Of a stretch of 64,000 bases of DNA, positions 23,660 through 34,325 are shown one piece after another. The stretch is from Sporodiniella umbellata (lineage: Eukaryota > Mucoromycota > Mucoromycetes > Mucorales > Rhizopodaceae): contig JAIXMR010000073.1 in assembly GCA_025677835.1 (NCBI GenBank), positions 25,001 through 89,000 of the forward strand, read 5' to 3'. The position numbers and the translations under genes are program-made. How positions within the stretch are numbered: the stretch's first letter is position 1; every line of letters begins with the position of its first letter. The notes beneath the pieces were generated by a model. That model had not been told where the DNA came from and ran no database searches. It saw only the letters and a program-made list of their open reading frames with translations.

Positions 23660-25852
23660 AAGTAAAAGTAAAAGTAAAAAAAAGAAAAGGGCGCAGAAAC
23701 GAATGCTTACATGCTACCAACAAAGGAGTTGTACACTGCACAATGCTGGATTCCTTCGCTTGAAAAAGTAAAAATAAAAGTAAAAGTAAAAAAAAGAAAA
23801 GGGCGCAGAAACGAATGCTTACATGCTACCAACAAAGGAGTTGTACACTGCACAATGCTGGATTCCTTCGCTTGAAAAAGTAAAAATAAAAGTAAAAGTA
23901 AAAAAAAAAGAAAAGGGCGCAGAAACGAATGCTTACATGCTACCAACAAAGGAGTTGTACACTGCACAATGCTGGATTCCTTCGCTTGAAAAAGTAAAAG
24001 TAAAAGTAAAAGTAAAAGTAAAAAAAAAGAAAAGGGCGCAGAAACGAATGCTTACATGCTACCAACAAAGGAGTTGTACACTGCACAATGCTGGATTCCT
24101 TCGCTTGAAAAAGTAAAAGTAAAAGTAAAAGTAAAAAAAAAGAAAAGTAAAAAAAAAGAAAAGGGCGCAGAAACGAATGCTTACATGCTACCAACAAAGG
24201 AGTTGTACACTGCACAATGCTGGATTCCTTCGCTTGAAAAAGTAAAAGTAAAAGTAAAAGTAAAAGTAAAAGTAAAAAAAAGAAAAGGGCGCAGAAACGA
24301 ATGCTTACATGCTACCAACAAAGGAGTTGTACACTGCACAATGCTGGATTCCTTCGCTTGAAAAAGTAAAAATAAAAGTAAAAGTAAAAAAAAGAAAAGG
24401 GCGCAGAAACGAATGCTTACATGCTACCAACAAAGGAGTTGTACACTGCACAATGCTGGATTCCTTCGCTTGAAAAAGTAAAAGTAAAAGTAAAAGTAAA
24501 AAAAAAAGAAAAGTAAAAAAAAAGAAAAGGGCGCAGAAACGAATGCTTACATGCTACCAACAAAGGAGTTGTACACTGCACAATGCTGGATTCCTTCGCT
24601 TGAAAAAGTAAAAGTAAAAGTAAAAGTAAAAGTAAAAAAAAGAAAAGGGCGCAGAAACGAATGCTTACATGCTACCAACAAAGGAGTTGTACACTGCACA
24701 ATGCTGGATTCCTTCGCTTGAAAAAGTAAAAATAAAAGTAAAAGTAAAAGTAAAAAAAAGAAAAGGGCGCAGAAACGAATGCTTACATGCTACCAACAAA
24801 GGAGTTGTACACTGCACAATGCTGGATTCCTTCGCTTGAAAAAGTAAAAGTAAAAGTAAAAGTAAAAGTAAAAAAAAAGAAAAGGGCGCAGAAACGAATG
24901 CTTACATGCTACCAACAAAGGAGTTGTACACTGCACAATGCTGGATTCCTTCGCTTGAAAAAGTAAAAATAAAAGTAAAAGTAAAAGTAAAAAAAAGAAA
25001 AGGGCGCAGAAACGAATGCTTACATGCTACCAACAAAGGAGTTGTACACTGCACAATGCTGGATTCCTTCGCTTGAAAAAGTAAAAGTAAAAGTAAAAGT
25101 AAAAAAAAAAGAAAAGTAAAAAAAAAGAAAAGGGCGCAGAAACGAATGCTTACATGCTACCAACAAAGGAGTTGTACACTGCACAATGCTGGATTCCTTC
25201 GCTTGAAAAAGTAAAAGTAAAAGTAAAAGTAAAAGTAAAAAAAAGAAAAGGGCGCAGAAACGAATGCTTACATGCTACCAACAAAGGAGTTGTACACTGC
25301 ACAATGCTGGATTCCTTCGCTTGAAAAAGTAAAAGTAAAAGTAAAAGTAAAAAAAAAAGAAAAGTAAAAAAAAAGAAAAGGGCGCAGAAACGAATGCTTA
25401 CATGCTACCAACAAAGGAGTTGTACACTGCACAATGCTGGATTCCTTCGCTTGAAAAAGTAAAAGTAAAAGTAAAAGTAAAAAAAAAGAAAAGGGCGCAG
25501 AAACGAATGCTTACATGCTACCAACAAAGGAGTTGTACACTGCACAATGCTGGATTCCTTCGCTTGAAAAAGTAAAAATAAAAGTAAAAGTAAAAGTAAA
25601 AAAAAGAAAAGGGCGCAGAAACGAATGCTTACATGCTACCAACAAAGGAGTTGTACACTGCACAATGCTGGATTCCTTCGCTTGAAAAAGTAAAAGTAAA
25701 AGTAAAAGTAAAAGTAAAAAAAGAAAAGGGCGCAGAAACGAATGCTTACATGCTACCAACAAAGGAGTTGTACACTGCACAATGCTGGATTCCTTCGCTT
25801 GAAAAAGTAAAAGTAAAAGTAAAAATAAAAGTAAAAGTAAAAAAAAAAGAAA
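23660..25852. repeat. 18-copy minisatellite with nested GTAAAA microsatellite
   Basis: The core motif beginning GCGCAGAAACGAATGCTTAC occurs 18 times, at 23691, 23803, 23917, 24036, 24165, 24289, 24401, 24531, 24649, 24767, 24886, 25004, 25134, 25252, 25382, 25495, 25613 and 25730. The roughly 76-nt core (ending CCTTCGCTTGAAAAA) looks identical in every copy I compared. Spacing is 112-114, 117-119, 124 or 129-130 nt. The variation sits in the linker: three to six GTAAAA units, an ATAAAA variant in some, a run of A, and in four copies an extra GAAAAGTAAAAAAAAA block. The array begins with a degenerate linker (about 23660) and ends in AAAAAACAATTTTTTCGG at about 25852. Open frames through it are by-products of the repeat, not genes. 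Confidence 0.97.
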
Positions 25853-26070
25853 AAAACAATTTTTTCGGTTTCTAATTGGTTACGTATTGTTTTAAAGGCG
25901 GACCTCGAATCTCACCAAATTCACTCTGTTACTTTGTAACGTTTCTTTTTGCATCTTAGTTATACTAAATAATTGATAAAGATGTCAAACATAGTAGATT
26001 GTAATCATTTTTACCTGTTTTTGAATCCTTTCTTGATTACTTTACTAAAAGGCGTATTTAAATTTTAGCT

Positions 26071-27898
26071 ATGGAAAAATTCCTTCAAGCATCCAGATAC
26101 CCAAATCTCATCAAGTTTTGTGACATGCAGCCGGAATCAGTAAAAAACTACATCAAGCATTTTAATACAGAAGAGGATGCAAAAAAAAATCTACAGCACA
26201 AAATGAAAGTGGTGTTTCAAAACGTTAAGGGCAAAAAAAAGAGAGGGCCAGGCTTGGATGTGAACCTGAGTAGTCTTTTTGCAGAAGCCAAGGCCGAGAA
26301 CACCATAGCAACAGAGGGCTGGAATACGTTAGGTGCGTCAGTGACAGCCATTAGTTGTCAATTGAGAAAAAGATCAAAAGTAATAGCATATTTTAATTCA
26401 GTACTACTAAGTTTTCAAGTGCTAATTGCGTCAAATAGAATAATATGCAGCCTGAGAATGTGACAGCAGAAGAAACCACGTCAGGAGAAGACTTGAATGA
26501 GGAAAATTCAATAACAAATGCTACGACGCTACAAGCGCAGCCCGATGACTACATTCTTGAAAATGGATTCAACATATCAGCACATTTCAGACAGTTCATT
26601 TTAGAATCAAACAAAAAATCGGAAGAGTTAGGGTTTTACATTGATGGAGATTTACATCAATTATTGTAAGCTTAATTGCTTCCACAACAGCATAAAGATA
26701 TGCTTCTAACAATGAATATTTAGGTCCTTGTCTCATGTATTGTTACTTAAAGAGAATGAGCACGACGAAAGTGTAGTTAAAAGTTTTGGACTTGAAAACT
26801 TAAATACTTTACATAAAAATTTACTTCAAAAATACGTTGATAAAAATTCAGTTATGGAAACAACAACATTCAATAGCATTGTGTCAGTATTACGAGTAAG
26901 TCAATGCTGAATGATACACTTGCGTGTACAATCTAAGAATCTTTTTTTAGGGATTAAAAAGTAATTCCGAAAGAAGATCATTTAAAGAACAAATAAATGA
27001 TATTGCCAAATCCGCCAACGACAAAGATTATAAAATGACCGATATTTTAATCAATTGGTAACTGATCAAAAAAATAATCCTTAGAATTCGTTTGATATAC
27101 TCAATTATTACATCCGATAGCCTAAACAAACTACCCAATCAGGAACGACTTGAAGACGATATAAGAGAAGCAGAGCTTACTGGTACTTTTCTCGATCCAG
27201 TTCTAAATCCTATATTTCATGATCCTGAGAACAACAGATTGTTTCGATGGTAATTGAAAGTCCAATACTTTTTTATACAAACCATTTATTGACGATTTAT
27301 TTCCCAAATTAGGCTTAACACCGGTGTTGACGATACTGAATCTCTAAGACCTGATGGTAATATATTTGAATTAGAACAACGGAGGATAAAGTTTTCTACT
27401 GGGTATGTTGAGGTGAAGCCTGATAAAAGTCACTCTGACACGTTGAAGACACATGAGGACCTTTTGAGATTAGTAAACTTCTGTAAAGACACTCTTGACA
27501 AAAAAGATGTGAAGTCGATGATTGCTGTGCAAGCAGTAGGTAAGCGTGAAGTTAAATACGAATTTTTCTATAATTTTGTTTAATATTCCTTTTTTTTTTT
27601 TTACGATAAAGGATATTATGTTACAATCTATCTGTTCTCTCTTGAAGCTACTGGACTCTATTTGCTTATAGAACTATACTCTTTTAATGTTCCAAAATCT
27701 ATAGCTGAACTACCCCAATTCGTCATGCATTTTGATGAAATTAAAAAAATAATGGTTTGTTACCAAGAAAACTGTGTCTTGGCAAATGATATTCACAAGG
27801 AATCGAGGAAGAGAATGTCTATTCAGCAACAAAATACTCGTAATATTTTGAATATAAAGAAACCGAAAAAGCTGCATTCATCAATTGCTTTCAAATAG
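26071..27898 (+). CDS. putative PD-(D/E)XK-fold protein, lineage-specific type
   Basis: Not a named family I can assign with certainty. Seven exons can be joined: MEKFLQASRYPNLIKFCDMQ to RKRSK; PENVTAEETTSGE to HQL; LSHVLLLKENEHDESVV to VLR; GLKSNSERRSF to ILIN; LNKLPNQERLEDD to RLFR; LNTGVDDTESLRPDGNIF to IAVQAV; GYYVTIYLFSLEATGLYLLI to the stop. The segment RPDGNIF...GYVEVKPD has Asp, 18 residues, then Glu-x-Lys, which fits the PD-(D/E)XK restriction-endonuclease-like core; VKSMIAVQAVGYYVTIYLF would be the following helix and strand. The exon 4/5 junction (TG|GTAACT ... TTAG|AATTCG) makes TGA instead of an expected Trp codon; an AG 36 nt downstream (27119-27120) would keep the frame with Cys. 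So it may be a pseudogene or use the second acceptor. Nuclease activity is inference. Confidence 0.62.
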
Positions 27899-28029
27899 TT
27901 GTAAATGTTTACAACGCTCATTTACATGATAATAAAACGCTACTATATCTTTGATCATAGATAATTATATAGCGTACACAACAATTAATTTTTGAACAAG
28001 ATGTTCGTAACTCAGAAAAAGTAGATGTT

Positions 28030-28411
28030 ACTATGTAGGCACTTTTACAAAAGACCAATATAACTTAACAGTCAAACGGATCACTTGTCGTCCTGTGGCT
28101 AAAGACTCTAAAAAAAAAAAACGCGTATCAAGAGGAAAGAGTGGGTCGAGAAATAATCTCAGATAGATATGGATTATTTAAGTAATTATGTCTTCTTGAA
28201 TGGGGCTGTATTCGATGTCAAAATGGAGGCTTTTGACGGGAAAATATACAAAAGGCACTCCAGTCATGGTTACTACACCATCAACTCGTGCATTATCTCT
28301 GCTATGGGTGTAGTGAGTATCAAGATCATTTGTATCTTTGTAACTACAGCAATTGACATTCCCTCCTTGTGCAAAATTTCAATAAAGCGACATATTTGCT
28401 CAGGTATATGA
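28030..28411 (+). pseudogene. decayed Tc1/mariner-like transposase (DDE region)
   Basis: A degraded coding stretch that reads, across a frameshift in an A12 run and one stop, as KRITCRPVAKDS, then RIKRKEWVEK-stop-SQIDMDYLSNYVF and LNGAVFDVKM, HGYYTINSCIISAMGV. The layout matches Tc1/mariner transposases, where a 'VFIDEAGF'-type block (first catalytic Asp) precedes a T(R)..ISILGAIS block. Here the DE is NG, so the first catalytic Asp is lost. Recognised from general family pattern; the exact superfamily is inference. Confidence 0.6.
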
Positions 28412-28619
28412 GTAACGTTAAGAACTTAAAATATTCGAGAAAGATGCTAAAAAATGAAAAGGTATGGATGTATCTATATAGGTTAACATTAATAGAGTAT
28501 GAAGTATCTATTTAATTTTTGTAGTTGTGGATTTTATTAATATATATCTAAACTTACCTATTTACTGTTTACAAAGCGTGGTGACATGGGATAACTTTTA
28601 TATTCAGATGATACCCATC

Positions 28620-28822
28620 GTTTCTCTATACTTATCCTTCTTTTTCTTATCCTCTGAAAGAGAAACCACAGTTTGATTAGTAGTGGTATTCTCTAGGTTC
28701 TGTTTCCTTTTAATATTATAGGCGAGGGCGATGAAATCAGTTAGTGTGGTAATCTCGCCGTATTCATAACCTAAATTCATATCCTCAGCTTCACTTTCAG
28801 AATAAAATTCTATTGTGGGTCA
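28620..28822 (-). pseudogene. N-terminal fragment of a transposon-type protein
   Basis: About 65 codons open on the minus strand read PTIEFYSESEAEDMNLGYEY, EITTLTDFIALAYNIKRK and VVSLSEDKKKKDKY, then run into a stop. The acidic N-terminus followed by a YEYGEI..TDFI block and a KKK..KY linker is the type of sequence I associate with N-termini of Mucorales Tc1-like transposases, just before the helix-turn-helix. It points the opposite way to the DDE relic at 28030-28411. Confidence 0.4.
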
Positions 28823-30288
28823 TTAATTAGTGCAACTCGTTTTTTCTACAAAAACATTGATCTTTTATATGTTTCCTTCTTAAGGTTATTGCAATCTCCT
28901 TTCTTCTGTTGATTAGCAAAGGGGATCACTTGAAGTTATTTCATAGTCCTAAAACTCAACCTCGTTTCTAGCGGATCCTAATTTACGCTTCTTGAGCGTT
29001 TATGTTTGACAAAGCCCATAGACGTAAATAAGATCTATGAAACCAGAATATTATCAAGTAAGAATATCCATTTACATATAGTATTTCAACACAGCAAAAA
29101 TTTTAATACACTTTGATTTATATACAAAAACTAGCTTGTTCTTTTTCTACATCGGCATTAAATAGAGAATGCAATTTAAAAGGACGCTTAGATCGCCTTT
29201 TTTTTCTTTGCTTATTTTACAGATTAAACTCAGTCTAGAACATCTTTTATATTTCAACGTGATTACATATCATCGAATTCTATTTCACTTTGTTCATTCG
29301 TGAGTAAATTATAAAGCTTCTTTCCTTTATAAGAATTGTTTACAAAGTAAAGGATAGACCGTTTTAGTTATCTATAATGATTAGAATCGGCGTACATATT
29401 CGTAATTTTTTCTGTCCAATGTAGTGATGAATGTCTTTAGGTTTTTTTTTACTTTGAAGACATATTAGGGCAGCAGCAAGTAGTATGACTTGTTTTGGTT
29501 TTTGAGAGATGTCTCGTTTTATACAAATTATTTTTCTTTCTAGATTTAGGGTGTTTTTATACTATTAATTATTTAGTGTCTTATGTTCTTTTTAATGTTC
29601 ATATTCTTTAATCAATCCTAGATTATTTCATCATTTTGGATACAATAATTCTGCTAAAATAAGTTACATAACTAACTTTGATAAGTTTATTTAGATTAGA
29701 TGTTTTCTGAGAACTAGGGCGCGTCTTTTTTGTTAATAACAATCGAGACTGACAGTTCAATCTGGTTTTCAACGAGCAACTTTTGTCTCTGCATACACAT
29801 TAGCTATTGAACCCAAAGAGTCAGGAAGGCATGTTACTCAGATCTATCATAAAACATAAACAGTCTTTATGCAAAGCAAGGTTATATAGAGTTTAAACTC
29901 ATCGTTCAAAGATTCTGTGTCTTGGAGCTTCTAAATTGGTTATTTAATATTTAGCCAATTAAATTTGACAATTGTGGGTTACCCTAGTAAGGCGAAGACG
30001 CTGGTCTTGGATACAAAGACCGATAATCTCAATAATAAATCAAATATTTAGACAATTTGGAATGTTTCAGCAATCAGCGAGGCTAAAGATAATTAGTTGA
30101 TCCAAAAAGGCCAGTGTAAGTAGAATTTAACAATTGAATGAACTATTTTGGGTCCAACCCCGCCTCATCAATCCTAAGAACCTTGAAGGACAACATTTAT
30201 AATAGCCAGAAGAGTAAAGCAGTCACTAAAACAAAAGAGAGCCTTAGATCATTGACTTTACTATCCTTTGTGTATAAACATTACTGAA
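28823..30288. other. gene-free AT-rich stretch
   Basis: No gene is supported on either strand. It could contain further decayed transposon DNA, but I could not recognise any. The right end is the 5' flank of the importin gene. Confidence 0.5.
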
Positions 30289-33200
30289 ATGGATCAGGAC
30301 ACAGTCTATCAGCTTTTTGTAGCAACATACCACCCTGATCCTAATGTCCACAAACAAGCTGAATTGAACATACGAAATGTAAAAGCTATTTTCTTACCTG
30401 TTTACTCTTTGGATTGATTGTTTTTTTTTAATATTTAGATTGAAGCCAACAATGGCTTTTTACCAATCGTACTGCAAATTCTGGCATCCGAAGGGCTTGA
30501 AATTGGGGCTAGACAAGCAGGTAAATGAGTAAGATTTTCAAATGAAAACTCTGATTTCTTTGAATCTAGCTGCGATCTATTTTAAAAACCGTTTGAATAA
30601 AGCATGGGGAGCTGAACGTGAATCTGCGGTTCCTATAAACAACGATGATCGTAACATGGTCAAACAAACAATTCTCCAAGCTTTAGTCACAGCACCTAAT
30701 CAAGTTCAGTAAGTCAACACTTTCTCAATCAATACTAAAGCTGACTAGTATGAACATAGAGTACAGCTAACTTCGACCTTGAATACTATCCTTACAAGTG
30801 ACTTTCCTGACAAGTGGCCAAACTTTGTTAATGAAGTAGAAAAATTTTTGACCTCAGCTGATGTTCGGTTGATCTATGTAGGGCTGCTCGCATTACGGGA
30901 AGTAGTGAAGATATATCAGTAAGCATAACAATTATGATATCACTGCTCTGTTATTCAAACACTTATTAGATGGAGAACTGGAAGTCGCCGCGAACCATTT
31001 ACGCAGCTTGTGAAGTCGACATTTCCTGCAATACAAAGCATTGCCTCTAATTTGATTGCCTCTGATAGTATTGAGGCAGCAGAAATGCTAAAACTTTCAC
31101 TAAAAATCTATCATTGTGGTATTCAATCAGAATTACCTAAATGCCTTCAAGAGTCTGCCTCTCTTGTACCTTGGGGAACACTGTTTCTTCAACTGATCGA
31201 CAAAAAAATACCCAATCAGGTTTTGCCTGTTGACGTAGACGAAAGAGAGAGGTATCCATGGTGGAAGACCAAAAAATGGGCTTACCACTGCTTAAACTGC
31301 CTGTTTTCAAAGTACGGTAACCCTGCAACTATTGTGCGTGGCTCTGCTTCAGAATATAGCAACTTTTCAAAGTATTTCTCTACAAATTTTGCTACCAACA
31401 TTCTTCAAACCTATCTTAGCCAGATTGAATCATGGATTAAAAAGGAAATATGGATTTCTAGTAAATGCTTGGCCTTAAGCTCCTCCTTTTTTACAGACTG
31501 CGTTAAGAATAAAACCACTTGGTTGTTGTTAAAGCCCCACGTGGAAACCTTGGTTGCGCATTTTATTTTTCCTCAACTGTGTTTCTCAAACGAAGATCAA
31601 GAACTTTGGGATGAGGATCCTGTAGAGTTTGTCCACAAAAAAGTGGACCCTCTTGAGGACTTCCACTCTTCTGAAATCAACACGATGAATTTTTTGATTG
31701 ATTTGGCACGGGATCGTAAAAAGCATACCTTTATGACAATCCTTAATTTCATCAATGGAGTTTTAAACAAATACTTGCAAGCCCCAGAAAAAGAAAAAAA
31801 TGCTCAGGAAAAAGACGGTGCACTTTGCATGATTGGCGGTCTATCTTACCAAATTTTACACAAGAAATCCTCCTTATCAGGCATGATGGAGCCCTTTTTT
31901 GTTACTCATGTCTTTCCTGAATTTAAAAGCGAGCACCCGTTCTTGAGAGCCCGTGCCTGTGATTTGACTAGACATTTCAGCGACTTGGACTTTTCAAATG
32001 AACAGAATCTGGCTGTTCTATATCAATTTATTATAGATTGTATTCAAGATTCAGAATTGGCTGTTCGCGTACAGGCCTGTCTTGCTTTACAGCCTATGAT
32101 TCGCCATGGAAGCGTACGAAATGCGATGGCGCCGAATTTGCCTTTTATTATGCAAGAATTACTCAATCTGACCAATGAAATAGATATTGACACTTTGGCT
32201 AACGTTATGGAGGAGTTTGTGGAAGTTTTTGCCGAGCAGCTAACGCCTTTTGCTGTGCAACTTTGCACACAGTTGAGAGACACATTTTTACGTATAATGG
32301 AGGAACTAAATCAAAGCAACTCTTTGAGTAATGGATTTGACGGGGATATTGAGGAAATGAACGATAAAACGATGGCTGCTATGGGTGTACTAAAAACAAT
32401 TGGAACTCTTATTCTCAGTCTCGAAAGCACACCTGAAATACTTCAACAATTGGAAAATACTTTACTTCCTATGATTACTTACACACTTGAAAGAAAAATT
32501 GTAGACCTATACGACGAGATTTTTGAAATTATTGATTCCTGTACTTTTTCAGCAAAAAAAGTGTCACCCACAATGTGGAGTGTGTTTGAATTGATATATG
32601 GCGCTTTCAAAGATTCAGGCATTGATTATATGGAAGAAATGCTTTCTCCCTTGGAAAACTACATATCTTATGGTAACGATGTCTTTAGACAAAATGCCCA
32701 AGTACAGCATATGGTGTTTGACATAATTGATACTGTGATGAGAAGCGACAGAGCTGGCGATCAAGACCGTATATGTGCCTGTAAGCTGATAGAATCTATA
32801 TTACTAAACAGCCGTGGTCATGTTGATATATGCGTCAGCCCTTTTCTCAACTTGGCCTTTCAGTATATTTTTACAGGATCTATGAAAACCACTGAATTTA
32901 AAGTTCATTGTATAGAGGTAGTTGTAAACTGTTTATATTATAATCCAGTAATTACACTTCGTCTTCTCGAAGACAATAGTTGGACACAGGGTTTCTTCAC
33001 TCTGTGGATTAACACACTTCCCAAATTTACCAGAGTGCATGACAAAAAACTTGTTATTGTTGCCGTTTCATCTCTGCTTGGTTTACCTTTAGAAGCAGTG
33101 CCTGCTTCGCTTCAAAGCGGATGGCCTCAACTGTTGACATTGCTGATTAGTGTATTCCAGTCTTTACCTAAAGCTATAGAAAATAGAAACAACATGGAGA

Positions 33201-33595
33201 AACTTTATGAAGATTTTGAGGATGAATTTGATGACGATTACTTGAGTGGAGGTGAAGACGAACTCGATGAAGCGGCTGAAGATGACGATGTACCTGATGG
33301 GGATAATGAATACCTGCATTATCTTGCTTCTCAAGCGGCTGCGGCCAATAAAGACAACAACGGTTTGGAAGATTTTAGTGAAGAGGAAGAAGAGCTTGAA
33401 GAAGAAATATTATTTGAGTCACCATTGGATTCGATTGACCCCTATATCCAGTTTGAAAGTGTTTTTAAAAATATGCAACAAAGTAACAGTACTTCATACA
33501 TCTTCTTGACTAAAGATTTAACAGCAGAACAGCAGAGTCAAATAATGCATATATTATCTATTGCTGAAAAAAACCGAGATACTGCTCTACCTTAA
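30289..33595 (+). CDS. NMD5: importin-7/8-type karyopherin beta (Nmd5/Sxm1-like)
   Basis: Nuclear import receptor of the importin-beta superfamily; binds RanGTP and cargo. Five exons (30289-30378, 30439-30520, 30570-30708, 30760-30918, 30970-33595) give about 1,031 residues, the usual length. The N-terminal importin-beta domain reads DQDTVYQLFVATYHPDP, ILASEGLEIGARQAAAIYFK and NRLNKAWG. HEAT repeats follow, with HPFLRARACDLTRHFSDLDF and VQACLALQPMIRHGSVRNA. The acidic stretch near residues 910-985 (EDFEDEFDDDYLSGGEDELD and SEEEEELEEE) is typical of Imp7/8 and Nmd5. All junctions are in phase. Nmd5 versus Sxm1 cannot be told without alignment. Confidence 0.92.
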
Positions 33596-34325
33596 CCATT
33601 AATTTTCTTTATTAAAACAGCCTATCAATTCAAATTTAAAACTTAAAAGAGACCTATTTGAATTTTTGTAAAATAAAATGTTTTTACCAACCTTTTGGAA
33701 GTGTTGAGCAGTGAGATCTTCAAAAAAAAAAAAAAAGCATTTATAGATATGCTTTTTCTACGAAACAATGTACTCTAGCAAAAACAGCTACTATCTTTGC
33801 ATTAATAATTAGACTAAACATCTCTCATCAGACCGGATTTTTACTCAAATGCACTGTATTAACTAGAACAAGCTAGTGTATCTATTTATGACGGTAAAAC
33901 CTTCAATATGAAAAAAAAATCTTTGAGGTTTAAGCCCTTTGTTTCTCTTAGAAATAGCCAGGATTCTATCTTTAATTTAACCTATTTTTGGACCTTTTTT
34001 TTCTTTTACGTCTTGGAATTTTGTATCTGTAATGGAAGTTTGCCTTGCATATCATTTCTTTGTCTTTATCTTTCTTTTTTATTCTAATAGCGTATGACAA
34101 GACTCAGGCTCTTTTCAAAGTTACTCTGCCCTATAGATGCATAAATGAATAGCTCATCTCAGCAGCGGTTAATGAGATTAGTTGTTGGATACCTTGTAAT
34201 TATCAAAATTATTATCGTGTATTTCTAATTGGATAAACGTCGCTCCCTGAACTTTATTTTTAAGACGATAGATTTGACTATCTTACTTTTTTTTTTTTAG
34301 CATACGCTTGTGTTTTTTTCGAGTC
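33596..34325. other. intergenic region
   Basis: AT-rich DNA between the importin and the F-box/LRR gene, with an A14 run at about 33722-33735. I see no gene. Confidence 0.6.

Noticed and set aside
23660..25852. CRISPR-like array
   Set aside because: The organism is eukaryotic, and the units are contiguous tandem repeats with low-complexity linkers, not short repeats with unique spacers.
23707..25875. Long open frames on both strands within the repeat array
   Set aside because: Each is the minisatellite core and its GTAAAA linker read in some frame; linker homopolymers shift the frame between copies and no start-to-stop gene is evident.
25890..25950. Possible tRNA-like 3' end on the minus strand (ATTCGAGG)
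   Set aside because: The T-arm stem does not pair and no acceptor, D or anticodon arms could be found.
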